Notes under the pieces: generated by a model
What the model saw: only the letters and a program-made list of their open reading frames with translations
Database searches by the model: none
What the model was told of the DNA's origin: nothing
Assembly: GCA_035550055.1 (NCBI GenBank)
Contig: DASZRO010000004.1
Coordinates: forward strand, 1 to 37,536
DNA from: Mycobacteriales bacterium
Lineage (GTDB): Bacteria > Actinomycetota > Actinomycetes > JAFAQI01
Direction: 5' to 3'
DNA length: 37,536 bases
Part shown: positions 7,983 through 15,275 of the stretch, one piece after another
Layout: every line of letters starts with the position of its first letter
How positions within the stretch are numbered: the first letter of the stretch is position 1
Translations under genes and position numbers: made by a program

Positions 7983-8644
7983 GGCGACGTCGATGCGTCG
8001 GAGGTCACCGCGCTGAGGTGCTCGAGCAGCCGCGCCCGGATCTGCTCCGCGGCGTCGGCCATCGCGGCTCGCGTCCGTGGGTCGCCGTCGGGCACGAGGG
8101 TGAACGGTGCCCCGAACACGACGTCGACGGGCGCCCGGAACCGAGGCACCGCCTTGCCCTTCGGCAACGCTTCGGCGGTCCCCTTGCAGACGACGGGCAC
8201 GATCGGGCAGTGGCCGTGCAGGGCGAGGTAGCCGATGCCGTGCTGGATGCTCGCCAGCTCGCCGGTCCCTCGGGTGCCTTCGGGGAAGACCCCGAGTACG
8301 CCGCCGCCGGCGAGCACGCGCAGGCCCGCCCGCAGCCCGGCCCGGTCGGGCGTCCCGCGATGGATCGGGATCTGCCGGGCGAACTCGAGCACCTTCTTGA
8401 GGGCACCCTTGTACAGCTCTGACTTCGCCAGGAACGACGACGGCCGAGACAGCATGATCATCACGATCGGCCCGTCGAGGAAGCCGGAGTGGTTGCCGGC
8501 GACGAGCACCGGACCTTCGGCCGGCAGGTGCTCGAGGCCGACGATCCGCAGCCGGAAATAGCCGCGGAGCAGGCGCGCCGCGAGGCGGCGGGCCAGCATC
8601 AGCGGGATCGACTCCCGGGTCGGGTCGGTGCGGCGAGCGCTCAT
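7979..8644 (-). CDS. 1-acyl-sn-glycerol-3-phosphate acyltransferase family protein (PlsC-like)
   Basis: A 221-residue membrane-associated acyltransferase of the PlsC/LPLAT family, which acylates lysophospholipid-type acceptors. The catalytic NHX4D motif is NHSGFLD (N51, H52, D57). The glycerophosphate-binding motif is FPEGTRG (120-126), and an IPIHRG block lies near 92-97. Length is typical of the short actinobacterial members. It is translationally coupled on both sides: ATGA overlap with cmk upstream and GTGA overlap with der downstream. The exact acyl acceptor is not decided by the sequence. Confidence 0.91.
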   Translation of the reverse strand: MSARRTDPTRESIPLMLARRLAARLLRGYFRLRIVGLEHLPAEGPVLVAGNHSGFLDGPIVMIMLSRPSSFLAKSELYKGALKKVLEFARQIPIHRGTPDRAGLRAGLRVLAGGGVLGVFPEGTRGTGELASIQHGIGYLALHGHCPIVPVVCKGTAEALPKGKAVPRFRAPVDVVFGAPFTLVPDGDPRTRAAMADAAEQIRARLLEHLSAVTSDASTSP

Positions 8645-9324
8645 CGGCCGGCGGCGGTCTCGACCAGCGCCAGCACCTCACGGATGACGTCCTCGGCGCT
8701 GAGCCGGGTTGCGTCGATCACCACCGCGTCGGGAGCCTGGGTCAGCGGCGACGCGGCGCGGGTGCTGTCGGCCTCGTCCCTGCGGGCCAGCTCGGCCTGC
8801 GCCGCGCTCGCGCTGGTCGTCGCCAGCCCCAGGCCGGCGTCCTGGCGCACCCTGCGCGCGGCGCGGGCCGCCGGGTCGGCGACCAGGAAGACCTTGACGG
8901 GCGCGTCCGGAACGACCGTCGTACCGATGTCCCGGCCCTCGACCACGATGCCGCCCGCCCCGATCAGCTCCCGCTGACGCTCGACCATGGCGGTGCGTAC
9001 GCCGGGAACCGCGCTCACCGCGCTGACCGCGGCGGTCACGTCCGGCCCACGCACCGCGGTCGTGACGTCGTGCCCTTCGATCGAGATCGTCGGGGCACCC
9101 GGATCGGCACTGACCTCGATCAGCGCGTCCTCCGCCAGGGCTGCCAGCTCGCCGGTCGCGCCGAGCGCGACCCCACGGTCGAGGGCCAGCCAGGTCAGCG
9201 CCCGATACATCGCACCGGTGTCGAGGTAGCGCAGTCCGAGCGCCGCGGCAACGCCGCGTGACACGGTCGACTTGCCCGACCCGGACGGCCCGTCGACCGC
9301 GACGACCAGGTTGCGCCGCTGCAC
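8641..9324 (-). CDS. cmk: Cytidylate kinase
   Basis: A 227-residue (d)CMP kinase that makes (d)CDP from ATP and (d)CMP. The P-loop is GPSGSGKST (12-20), followed by the CMP-binding block [32 protein letters not shown] is the conserved NMP-binding core, and [14 protein letters not shown] is the family signature near the C-terminus. The GTG at 9324 has GGGAGG four bases upstream and sits just before the first conserved strand. A much longer reading frame extends upstream through tyrA in another phase and has no Cmk similarity. It precedes the acyltransferase with an ATGA overlap. Confidence 0.95.
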   Translation of the reverse strand: MQRRNLVVAVDGPSGSGKSTVSRGVAAALGLRYLDTGAMYRALTWLALDRGVALGATGELAALAEDALIEVSADPGAPTISIEGHDVTTAVRGPDVTAAVSAVSAVPGVRTAMVERQRELIGAGGIVVEGRDIGTTVVPDAPVKVFLVADPAARAARRVRQDAGLGLATTSASAAQAELARRDEADSTRAASPLTQAPDAVVIDATRLSAEDVIREVLALVETAAGR

Positions 9325-9383
9325 CTGACCTCCCGCTCGCACCACGCCTGATCGACGCGGTGCGAGTCTAGGAGACCGGCGGG

Positions 9384-10475
9384 CTATTCCCCCGGCTCGA
9401 CCGCAGTGGCCCGCCATCCGCGTTGCTCCAGCACGTCGGCGAGCGTGCCGGCGCTTCCCGGCGCGACGTCGAGGTCGACCAGGCCGAGCGCGGCGCCCGG
9501 TGAGTGGTCGACGTGGATGTCCTCGACGTTGACCCCGCCGGCCGAAGCGTCGGCGAGCAGGCGGGCGAGCTTCCCCGGCTCGTCCGGTACGACGACGGAC
9601 ACCCTCGCCCAGCGGACGGCGGCCTGACCGTGCTTGCCGGCGAGCAGCTGGCGACCGAGCCTGCCGCGGGTCACCAGCTCGAGCGCCGGCTGCGCTCCCG
9701 GCTGGCCCTCGGCGAGCGCTGAGCGCAGCGCGACGAGGGGCGCCAGGACGTCGTCGAGCGCGGCGGCGACCCCCGCGGGGTTGGCCGCCACGATCTCGGC
9801 CCACAGCGCAGGGTCGCTGTCGGCGATCCGAGTCGTGTCGCGCAGGCCGGACCCGGCAATGGCCACGTCGGCACGGTCGAGGTCGGCAATCGATGCCGCC
9901 AGCGCTGAGGCCACCAGCTGAGGCACGTGGGAGAGCCGGGCGAGCAGGGCGTCGTGGTCGGCCGCGGGCATCGTGCTCACCCGAGCCCCGCACCCGGCGG
10001 CGAGCGCGGTCACCGCCGAGATGGCGTCCTGGGACGAGGATGCCGTCGGGCAGACCACCCACGGCCGGTCCTCGAACAGGTCCGCCGTGGCGTGGTGCGG
10101 CCCTGAGCGTTCGCGCCCGGCGACCGGGTGACTACCGACGTAGCCGTCCCAGGATCCGATCTGGGCCTCGACCTCGAGTTGAGGTTGCAGCTGCACGCTG
10201 CAAACATGGGTGATAGTCGAAGCGACGCCTGCTCGCTGCAGTCGCGCGATCTCCGCCGCGATGACGGCCGGGGGCAACGCCACCACCGCGAGGTCGACCG
10301 GGGTGTCGCCGTCCCACGGCGCGCCCGCGCCGATCTCGACCGCGACCGCGAGCCGGCTGGCGTCGCGGTTGGCGAGCAGCACCTCGTAGCCGGCTCGGCC
10401 GGCCGCCATCCCGACCGAGGCGCCGATCAGGCCGGTGCCGTCCACCAGGAGCCGTGGGGGGCGCTGCGCGCTCAT
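9384..10475 (-). CDS. tyrA: Prephenate dehydrogenase
   Basis: A 363-residue NAD(P)-dependent enzyme of tyrosine synthesis that converts prephenate to 4-hydroxyphenylpyruvate. The Rossmann motif GTGLIGASVG is at 13-22. The active-site stretches YVGSHPVAGRERSG (H116) and LSHVPQLVA (H173) and the C-terminal GLRDTTRIADSDPALW block are present. An ACT regulatory domain follows at about 300-360 (VPDEPGKLARLLADA). Odd: the usual TD-x-x-S-x-K signature reads THVCSVQ (H90, Q95), and the surrounding DNA is less G+C-rich with a small hairpin at 10185-10203. The ATG at 10475 is 11 bases after the aroH stop, so both steps from chorismate are encoded together. Confidence 0.93.
   Translation of the reverse strand: MSAQRPPRLLVDGTGLIGASVGMAAGRAGYEVLLANRDASRLAVAVEIGAGAPWDGDTPVDLAVVALPPAVIAAEIARLQRAGVASTITHVCSVQLQPQLEVEAQIGSWDGYVGSHPVAGRERSGPHHATADLFEDRPWVVCPTASSSQDAISAVTALAAGCGARVSTMPAADHDALLARLSHVPQLVASALAASIADLDRADVAIAGSGLRDTTRIADSDPALWAEIVAANPAGVAAALDDVLAPLVALRSALAEGQPGAQPALELVTRGRLGRQLLAGKHGQAAVRWARVSVVVPDEPGKLARLLADASAGGVNVEDIHVDHSPGAALGLVDLDVAPGSAGTLADVLEQRGWRATAVEPGE
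10185..10203 (-). repeat. Intragenic inverted repeat inside tyrA
   Basis: TTGCAGC (10185-10191) and GCTGCAA (10197-10203) form a perfect 7-bp dyad with loop TGCAC. It lies in the codons for the altered THVCSVQ segment of TyrA. No function is known to me; it may be chance. Confidence 0.5.
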
Positions 10476-10486
10476 CGACCCGGGTC

Positions 10487-10852
10487 CTAGTCGCGGGGCA
10501 GGTCGGTGCGCAGCGCCTGAGCGCCGCGCAGGTAGACGTGGCGGGCGGCCGAGCGCGGGAAGTCGGCCTCGACGTGGGCCATCAGCCGCACGACCCGCGG
10601 CATCGACCCGGGTACCGCGATCTCCGAGGCGCACAGGAACGGCACGTCGGTGATGCCGATGGTGCGCGCGGCGTAGGCGGGGAACTCGGCGACGAGGTCG
10701 GGGGTGGTCGTGAAGATCACGCTGATCAGGTCCTCCGCCGTCAGCCCGTTGCGGTCGAGGACCTCGCGGACCAGCTCCGCGGTCGCCTCGATGATCGCGT
10801 CACGGTCGTCCGCCGCCACCTGGGTTGCGCCGCGAAGTGCGCGCACCGCCAT
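10487..10852 (-). CDS. aroH: Chorismate mutase, AroH class
   Basis: A 121-residue monofunctional chorismate mutase of the trimeric AroH fold (Bacillus subtilis type), converting chorismate to prephenate. Typical features are VRALRGATQVAADDRDAI at the N-terminus, the catalytic RGA motif (R6), LISVIFTTTPDLVAEFPAYAAR (about 42-63), and the C-terminal RHVYLRGAQALRTDL with the second active-site arginine. The ATG at 10852 has GAGGAG five bases upstream. Mycobacteria use an AroQ-type enzyme, so this is a lineage difference. It directly precedes tyrA, which uses its product. Confidence 0.93.
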   Translation of the reverse strand: MAVRALRGATQVAADDRDAIIEATAELVREVLDRNGLTAEDLISVIFTTTPDLVAEFPAYAARTIGITDVPFLCASEIAVPGSMPRVVRLMAHVEADFPRSAARHVYLRGAQALRTDLPRD

Positions 10853-10865
10853 CTCGTCTCCTCGC

Positions 10866-10890
10866 TCTACCGCTTTATCGATCTACCGCT
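10866..10890 (-). repeat. Short direct repeat in the rluB-aroH gap
   Basis: TCTACCGCT occurs at 10866-10874 and again at 10882-10890, a 16-bp period (AGCGGTAGA on the transcribed strand). The second copy covers the last bases of rluB. It lies just upstream of the aroH Shine-Dalgarno and in a local A+T-richer patch. Function unknown. Confidence 0.45.
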
Positions 10891-11662
10891 ACGACGACAT
10901 CTCGACAGCGCGATAGAGGGATTGCACCTCTTGTCGCTGGAGATGACGGCGCTTTCCGGGCTTGAGGTCGCCGAGCCGGATGGGGCCGACCGCGACCCTG
11001 ACCAGGCGCGTCACCGGGTGGTCGAGTGCTTCCATCGCCCGCCGGACGACGTGCTTGCGTCCCTCGTGGATGCTCAGCTCCACCACGGAGCGGGCGGTCG
11101 TCGACTCGATCACCTTCGCCGTGTCCGCCTTCATGACGCCGTCCTCGAGCTCGACGCCGGCCTTGAGCGCCCGCTCGAAGCCGCGTCCGGCCGAGCCCTC
11201 GATCTCCGCGAGATAGGTCTTGGCGACCCCGAAGGACGGGTGGGTCAGCCGGTGCGAGAGCGCTCCGTCGTTGGTCAACAGCAGCAGCCCTTCGCTGTCG
11301 GCGTCGAGTCGGCCGACGTGGTGCAGCTGCGCTTCGATGTCGGTGACGAGGTCACCGACGCAGGGTCGACCCCGGTCGTCGGACATCGTGGAGTGCATGC
11401 CTCGCGGCTTGTTGATGGCGAGGTAGACCAGGCCGCTCGCGGTCGGGATCTGCGCGCCGTCGAGGACGACCACGTCGCGTTCCGGGTCGATGCGCAGCCC
11501 GAGCCGGGCGCGACGGCCGTTGACGCTGACCCGCCCGGCGGCGATCAGCTCCTCACAGGCCCGCCGACTTCCCATGCCTGCCGCGGCCAGGACCTTCTGC
11601 AGCCGCACACCCTCGTCGGGTGCTGCGGCTGCCGAGCGCCCCGTGGGACCGGCGCTGCTCAT
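10889..11662 (-). CDS. rluB: 23S rRNA pseudouridine synthase, RluB/RsuA family
   Basis: A 257-residue RNA-modifying enzyme. An S4 RNA-binding domain spans about 18-65 (RLQKVLAAAGMGSRRACEEL). The catalytic motif is GRLDADSEGLLLLTNDG with Asp120 as the nucleophile. NKPRGMHST and EGRKHVVRRAMEALDHPV are the other conserved blocks. The likely target is the uridine near the peptidyl-transferase centre, by family analogy. The ATG at 11662 follows the scpB stop by four bases, so it is co-transcribed with scpAB, as in other actinobacteria (Rv1709-Rv1711). Confidence 0.94.
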   Translation of the reverse strand: MSSAGPTGRSAAAAPDEGVRLQKVLAAAGMGSRRACEELIAAGRVSVNGRRARLGLRIDPERDVVVLDGAQIPTASGLVYLAINKPRGMHSTMSDDRGRPCVGDLVTDIEAQLHHVGRLDADSEGLLLLTNDGALSHRLTHPSFGVAKTYLAEIEGSAGRGFERALKAGVELEDGVMKADTAKVIESTTARSVVELSIHEGRKHVVRRAMEALDHPVTRLVRVAVGPIRLGDLKPGKRRHLQRQEVQSLYRAVEMSS

Positions 11663-11666
11663 CGCC

Positions 11667-12266
11667 TCAGCCCGCAGCGACGTCGTCGTCGAGCGCGGTG
11701 TGATCCGGGAGGTACTCCGCGAGGGGCGGCAGCTCCGCCGCGGACGTCAGGCCGAGCCGCTCGAGGAAGTGGTCGGTGGTGCCGTAGAGGATCGCGCCGG
11801 TCTCCCGCTCGATGCCGACCTCGGCCACCAGGCCGCGGGTGAGCAGGGTGCGGATCACCGCGTCGACGTTCACGCCCCGGACCGCGGCCACCCGCGAGCG
11901 AGTCGTCGGCTGCCGGTAGGCGACCACCGCCAAGGTCTCGAGCGCCGCCTGGCTCAGCTTGGTCGGCTGGCCGTCCCGGATGAACCGTTCGACGTACGGC
12001 GCGCACTCGGTGCGGCTGTAGAACCGCCACCCGCCGGCGATCCCCCGCAGCTCGAACCCGCGGCCGGCCGCGTCGTACTCGGCGGCGAGCGCGCTCAACG
12101 TCTCGGCGATCTCCTCGCGCGGGCGTTCGAGCACCTGCGCCAGGACGCCCTCGTCCACCGGTTCCTCGACGACCATCAGGATCGCTTCGAGCGCGGCCCG
12201 CAGCGGCGGCAGCTCCTCGCTCGACCCGGCCGGTTCGGGCAACGGCGGGCCGGCCTGCTCAGACAT
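11667..12266 (-). CDS. scpB: Segregation and condensation protein B
   Basis: A 199-residue dimeric winged-helix subunit of the SMC-ScpAB condensin complex. The conserved core runs from LRAALEAILMVVEEPVDEGVL through KLSQAALETLAVVAYRQPTTR (about 110-130), the family signature, to GRRIGVNVDAVI-like and LYGTTDHFLERLGL (about 165-180). I prefer the ATG at 12266 (MSEQAGPPLP), which overlaps the scpA end by eight bases, to an in-frame ATG 36 bases upstream. Confidence 0.95.
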   Translation of the reverse strand: MSEQAGPPLPEPAGSSEELPPLRAALEAILMVVEEPVDEGVLAQVLERPREEIAETLSALAAEYDAAGRGFELRGIAGGWRFYSRTECAPYVERFIRDGQPTKLSQAALETLAVVAYRQPTTRSRVAAVRGVNVDAVIRTLLTRGLVAEVGIERETGAILYGTTDHFLERLGLTSAAELPPLAEYLPDHTALDDDVAAG

Positions 12267-13110
12267 CGGCGCTCGCCTCGTCCGCGGCGGTGTCGTAGTC
12301 ATCGTCGATCGCCGTGGCGAACTCCGGTGCCGGGCCGTCGCCGCCCACCCATCTCACGTGGAGCTCGCCGAGGGGGGTGACCTGGTCGAACATCACCACG
12401 CCTTCCCGGTAGAGCTCCAGGACGGCGAGAAACCGCCCCACGACGGTCATCGTGTCGGTGCAGTCGGCCACCAGCGCCCGGAAGGTCGCCGCACCGCCCG
12501 CCCGCAGCCGCTCGGCGAGGAACACCGCCTGCTCCCGCACGCTGACCAGCGGGGCGTGGAGGTGCCCGATGTCGACCACGGGCACCGGACGCGGGGCCAT
12601 GGCCTTGGCCGCGAGCTCGGCGAAGTCGATCGGCCCGACGCCGAGCGTGACCTCGGGCACCAGGTTCGCGAACCGCTCCTCGAGCGGCACCAGGCGCGGG
12701 TAGCGGTGCGCGGCGGAGTCCATCAGGACCCGGATGACCTCGACCACGTCCTTGTACGCCCGGTACTGCAGGAGCCGTGCGAACAGCAGGTCTCGCGCCT
12801 CGAGCAGCGCCAGGTCCTCCTCGTCGGCCTCGGCGGAGGGCAGCAGCCGGGCGACCTTCAGATCGAGCAGCGTCGCGGCCACGACGAGGAACTCACTGGC
12901 CGTGTTGAGGTCCCAGTCCTCCCCGCGGCTGCGGATGTAGGCCACGAACTCGTCGGTGACCTTCGCGATCGCGACCAGCGTCACGTCCAGGCGGCGCTTG
13001 GCGATCAGGGACAGCAGGAGGTCGAACGGGCCCTCGAAGACGTCGAGATGGACCTCGAACCCGGTGCGAGCGAGCCCGGCGGCCTCCTCGGCGGCTTCGA
13101 CCACGGGCAT
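12259..13110 (-). CDS. scpA: Segregation and condensation protein A
   Basis: A 283-residue kleisin subunit linking the SMC heads. FEVHLDVFEGPFDLLLSLIAKRRLD is split by the family hallmark EGPFDLLL (about 25-32). VTDEFVAYI, SEFLVVAATLLDLKVARLLP (about 73-92) and the C-terminal winged-helix segment RFLAVLELYREGVVMFDQ (about 226-243) are typical. The tail is acidic. A -10-like TACCTT six bases before the ATG suggests a leaderless transcript for scpA-scpB-rluB. The SMC gene itself is not in this window. Confidence 0.95.
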   Translation of the reverse strand: MPVVEAAEEAAGLARTGFEVHLDVFEGPFDLLLSLIAKRRLDVTLVAIAKVTDEFVAYIRSRGEDWDLNTASEFLVVAATLLDLKVARLLPSAEADEEDLALLEARDLLFARLLQYRAYKDVVEVIRVLMDSAAHRYPRLVPLEERFANLVPEVTLGVGPIDFAELAAKAMAPRPVPVVDIGHLHAPLVSVREQAVFLAERLRAGGAATFRALVADCTDTMTVVGRFLAVLELYREGVVMFDQVTPLGELHVRWVGGDGPAPEFATAIDDDYDTAADEASADV

Positions 13111-13116
13111 CGGTCG

Positions 13117-13122
13117 AAGGTA
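13117..13122 (-). promoter_or_regulatory. Putative leaderless -10 element of scpA
   Basis: TACCTT on the minus strand is followed by exactly six bases and then the scpA ATG (13110). That spacing would put the transcription start at or next to the A of the start codon. No Shine-Dalgarno is visible, and the -35 region is weak. Confidence 0.5.
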
Positions 13123-13170
13123 GCCCAGCGACCCCCGTCGGCTCGGGCTGGCACGCCGCGGCGAAGCCGG

Positions 13171-13845
13171 CTACAACGCGTGCGCGATCCCGTCGACGAC
13201 GCTCGTCACAAGCAGCAGCAGGAGCGGACCCTCGCCTGCCAGGGGAAGGATGAACAGGACGAGCAGGACGACGACACCCCAGTACTCCTCCAGCAGCCGG
13301 TAGGCCATCCGACGGGCGCCCTCGGTCCGAGGCAGGATCGTCCAGACCGCCACTCCGGTGGGCAGCGGCGGAATCGGCACGAGAGTGAGCAGCCCGACCG
13401 CCAGGCTCTCCACGCCGAACCCGATGAGCACCTTCTCGGCGAAAGTCGGCGCGATGAGCTGCACGAACCCGTCGCCGTGTAGCACCGACATCGAGTCCAT
13501 GAGGGCGAGGGCGCCGCGGCCGGCGAGCGCGGCGTACCCGGCGAGCGCCGCCGCGCCCAGCGCAGCCGGCACCACGAACGACACCGCGGCGACCGTGACC
13601 AGGTGCCGGTCGCGGCTGCGGCCGAAGCCGCGGCGCCCGTCCGCCTTCGCCGGCCAGCCGACCCCGCCCAGCAGCGCGGCGACCGCGCTGTACGGATCGA
13701 GCCAGCTCTGCGGGTGCCAGAACGGGGTGGCATGCCGGTGAGCACGCTCCAACGCGCGGGTGGCAGCCGCTAGCGCGATCAAGCTCACCGCGAAGCCCAG
13801 CACCAGCCCGAGCAGCGTCTCAGGTTGACGTAACGCGAAAAGCAT
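13171..13845 (-). CDS. Membrane protein resembling a site-2 protease but lacking catalytic motifs
   Basis: A 224-residue protein with about five hydrophobic segments. The stretch WLDPYSAVAALLGGVGWPAK (about 48-67) aligns in kind with the site-2 protease (M50) element LDP-x(n)-GWAKPV. VPIPPLPTGVAVW (about 157-169) corresponds to the NLLPIPPLDGG element. However, the zinc site HExxH expected in the first membrane helix is replaced by hydrophobic sequence (VSLIALAAATRAL), and the Asp of PPLDGG is missing. I infer a protease-dead pseudoenzyme; a distinct membrane family is the alternative. It lies between the ribbon-helix-helix gene (10-base gap) and scpA. Confidence 0.7.
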   Translation of the reverse strand: MLFALRQPETLLGLVLGFAVSLIALAAATRALERAHRHATPFWHPQSWLDPYSAVAALLGGVGWPAKADGRRGFGRSRDRHLVTVAAVSFVVPAALGAAALAGYAALAGRGALALMDSMSVLHGDGFVQLIAPTFAEKVLIGFGVESLAVGLLTLVPIPPLPTGVAVWTILPRTEGARRMAYRLLEEYWGVVVLLVLFILPLAGEGPLLLLLVTSVVDGIAHAL

Positions 13846-13855
13846 CGCCCGGGGA

Positions 13856-14245
13856 CTACCGGCCGCGCAGTCGGCGGACCAGGATGCTCTGCTCGCTCTT
13901 GGACTCCAGGTCGGCCAGGACTACCGCCAGCGCCTCCCGGACGATCCGGCCCCGGTCGACGGCCAACCCGTGTTCGGCGCGCAGGACGAGCCGGGCGTGT
14001 TCGAGGTCGACGAGCTCGCTCGGCGAGACGTAGACGGTGATCTTCTCCTCGTGCCGTTGCCGGCCGCTCGGACGGCGCGGCCCGGTGGGGCGCGGGGCCG
14101 GTCCGACAGATGGCCGGTCGAGCACCTCGGTCGCGCCGGCCGGCGCAGGGTAGGGCGCGGCGTCGTCCTGCTCGACCGGGCGGCTCACGCCGCCGGTCGA
14201 ACGGAACAGCTCGTCGGCACCCGGCAGCGCTACCCGGCGAGGCAT
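13856..14245 (-). CDS. Ribbon-helix-helix-like protein coupled to parA
   Basis: A 129-residue protein. The first 65 residues are proline- and charge-rich and probably disordered. The C-terminal part fits a ribbon-helix-helix DNA-binding fold: EEKITVYVSPSELVDLEHAR (strand plus helix A, about 66-85) and DRGRIVREALAVVLADLE (helix B, about 97-114), ending in basic RRLRGR. Its start at 14245 overlaps the end of parA by 16 bases, so it is tightly coupled to it. By analogy with ParF-ParG plasmid systems it could be the DNA-binding partner or autorepressor of ParA; that is inference. No ParB is encoded nearby. Confidence 0.75.
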   Translation of the reverse strand: MPRRVALPGADELFRSTGGVSRPVEQDDAAPYPAPAGATEVLDRPSVGPAPRPTGPRRPSGRQRHEEKITVYVSPSELVDLEHARLVLRAEHGLAVDRGRIVREALAVVLADLESKSEQSILVRRLRGR

Positions 14246-15105
14246 CGGGCCACCACCTCTCGGGCGAGGTCGCGGTAGGCCTGGGCGCCGGCCGAGGACG
14301 ACGCGTAGCTCGTGATCGGCTCGCCGGCGACGGTGGTTTCCGGGAACCGCACGGTCCGGTTGATGACGGTGTGGAAGACCTTCGGGCCGAACGCCTGGAC
14401 CACCCGGGCCAGGACCTCGCGACCGTGCAGCGTGCGGCTGTCGTACATTGTCGCGAGAATCCCCTCAAGTTCTAGTTGAGGGTTCAACCGCTCGCTGACT
14501 TTCTCTATAGTTTGTATCAAGAGTGCGACGCCTCGTAGCGAGAAGAACTCGCACTCCAGCGGGACGATGACGCCGTTCGCCGCCGTCAGCGCGTTGATGG
14601 TCAACAGGCCGAGCGAGGGCTGGCAGTCGATCAGCACCACGTCGTAGTCGTCGATCAGCGGTGCGAGGACCCGCTTCAGCGACTGCTCGCGGGCGACCTC
14701 ACCGACCAGCTGCACCTCGGCGGCGGACAGGTCGATATTGCTCGGCAGCAGATCCATGCCGGCGTTCGTCTTGAGCAGGATGTCGTCCGCGGTGACCGAA
14801 CGCTCCATGAGGGCGTTGTAGATGGTCTGGTCCAGCTCGTTCGGGTTCACGCCCAGCCCCACCGAGAGCGCGCCCTGCGGGTCGAAGTCGACCAGCAGGA
14901 CCTTGCGGCCGAACTCCACGAGCGCCGCGCCGAGGTTGATCGTCGTGGTCGTCTTGCCGACGCCGCCCTTCTGGTTGCACATCGCCAGCACCACCGCAGG
15001 GCCGTGCGCGGTGAGTGGCTTCGGATCACGAAGCTTCGGTAGCGGGCGCCCGGTGGGGCCCTTCTCGCGAGGCGGCCGGCCGGTCGCGACTGGGGAAGTC
15101 GACAT
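14230..15105 (-). CDS. parA: ParA/Soj-family ATPase
   Basis: A 291-residue P-loop ATPase of the ParA/MinD class, which forms ATP-dependent dimers on DNA to position cargo. The deviant Walker A is KGGVGKTTT (46-54). The Walker A' region is VDFDPQGALSVGLG (about 72-85) and Walker B is VVLIDCQPSLGLLT. An N-terminal basic, proline-rich tail of about 35 residues precedes the fold. The ATG at 15105 has GAGAGGA upstream. It is the Rv1708-type ParA found next to scpAB, not the origin-proximal ParA paired with ParB. Codons for about residues 190-215 are unusually A+T-rich and contain a hairpin at 14462-14482. Confidence 0.92.
   Translation of the reverse strand: MSTSPVATGRPPREKGPTGRPLPKLRDPKPLTAHGPAVVLAMCNQKGGVGKTTTTINLGAALVEFGRKVLLVDFDPQGALSVGLGVNPNELDQTIYNALMERSVTADDILLKTNAGMDLLPSNIDLSAAEVQLVGEVAREQSLKRVLAPLIDDYDVVLIDCQPSLGLLTINALTAANGVIVPLECEFFSLRGVALLIQTIEKVSERLNPQLELEGILATMYDSRTLHGREVLARVVQAFGPKVFHTVINRTVRFPETTVAGEPITSYASSSAGAQAYRDLAREVVARCLAG
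14462..14482 (-). repeat. Intragenic inverted repeat inside parA
   Basis: CCCTCAA (14462-14468) and TTGAGGG (14476-14482) pair perfectly around the 7-nt loop GTTCTAG. It lies within a local A+T-rich stretch (about 14455-14540) that uses rare codons such as ATA, CTA and ACT in otherwise G+C-rich parA. The protein sequence there remains family-typical. Confidence 0.5.
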
Positions 15106-15120
15106 ATCGTCCTCTCAACA

Positions 15121-15130
15121 TGTAGCTACA
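15121..15130. promoter_or_regulatory. Candidate operator palindrome upstream of parA
   Basis: TGTAGCTACA is a perfect 10-bp palindrome ending 15 bases upstream of the parA ATG. A second small dyad (CGCGA-TTTC-TCGCG, about 15139-15152) is next to it. Ribbon-helix-helix proteins often bind short palindromes and repress their own operon, so this is a reasonable operator for the coupled RHH protein. The rest of the 170-bp gap to xerD (15106-15275) shows nothing else I can name. Confidence 0.35.
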
Positions 15131-15275
15131 CCGATTGCGCGATTTCTCGCGAAGGCGTTTCGGCGACGGGAACCTAGCCGCTCGCCGCCGATCTTGGCAA
15201 CCGCCACGTTCGCTGACGGCCGTCACCGCAGCCCCAGTGGCCACAGTGGGGGGTCAGGGAGGGGTCCGGGGACGC

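Noticed and set aside
12358-13482. 374-codon open frame on the plus strand
   Set aside because: It runs antisense to scpA and the S2P-like gene; both minus-strand genes are supported by family motifs.
14230-15275. parS site (TGTTTCACGTGAAACA) near parA
   Set aside because: Not found by eye around parA or elsewhere in the window, which supports this ParA not being the origin-segregation one.
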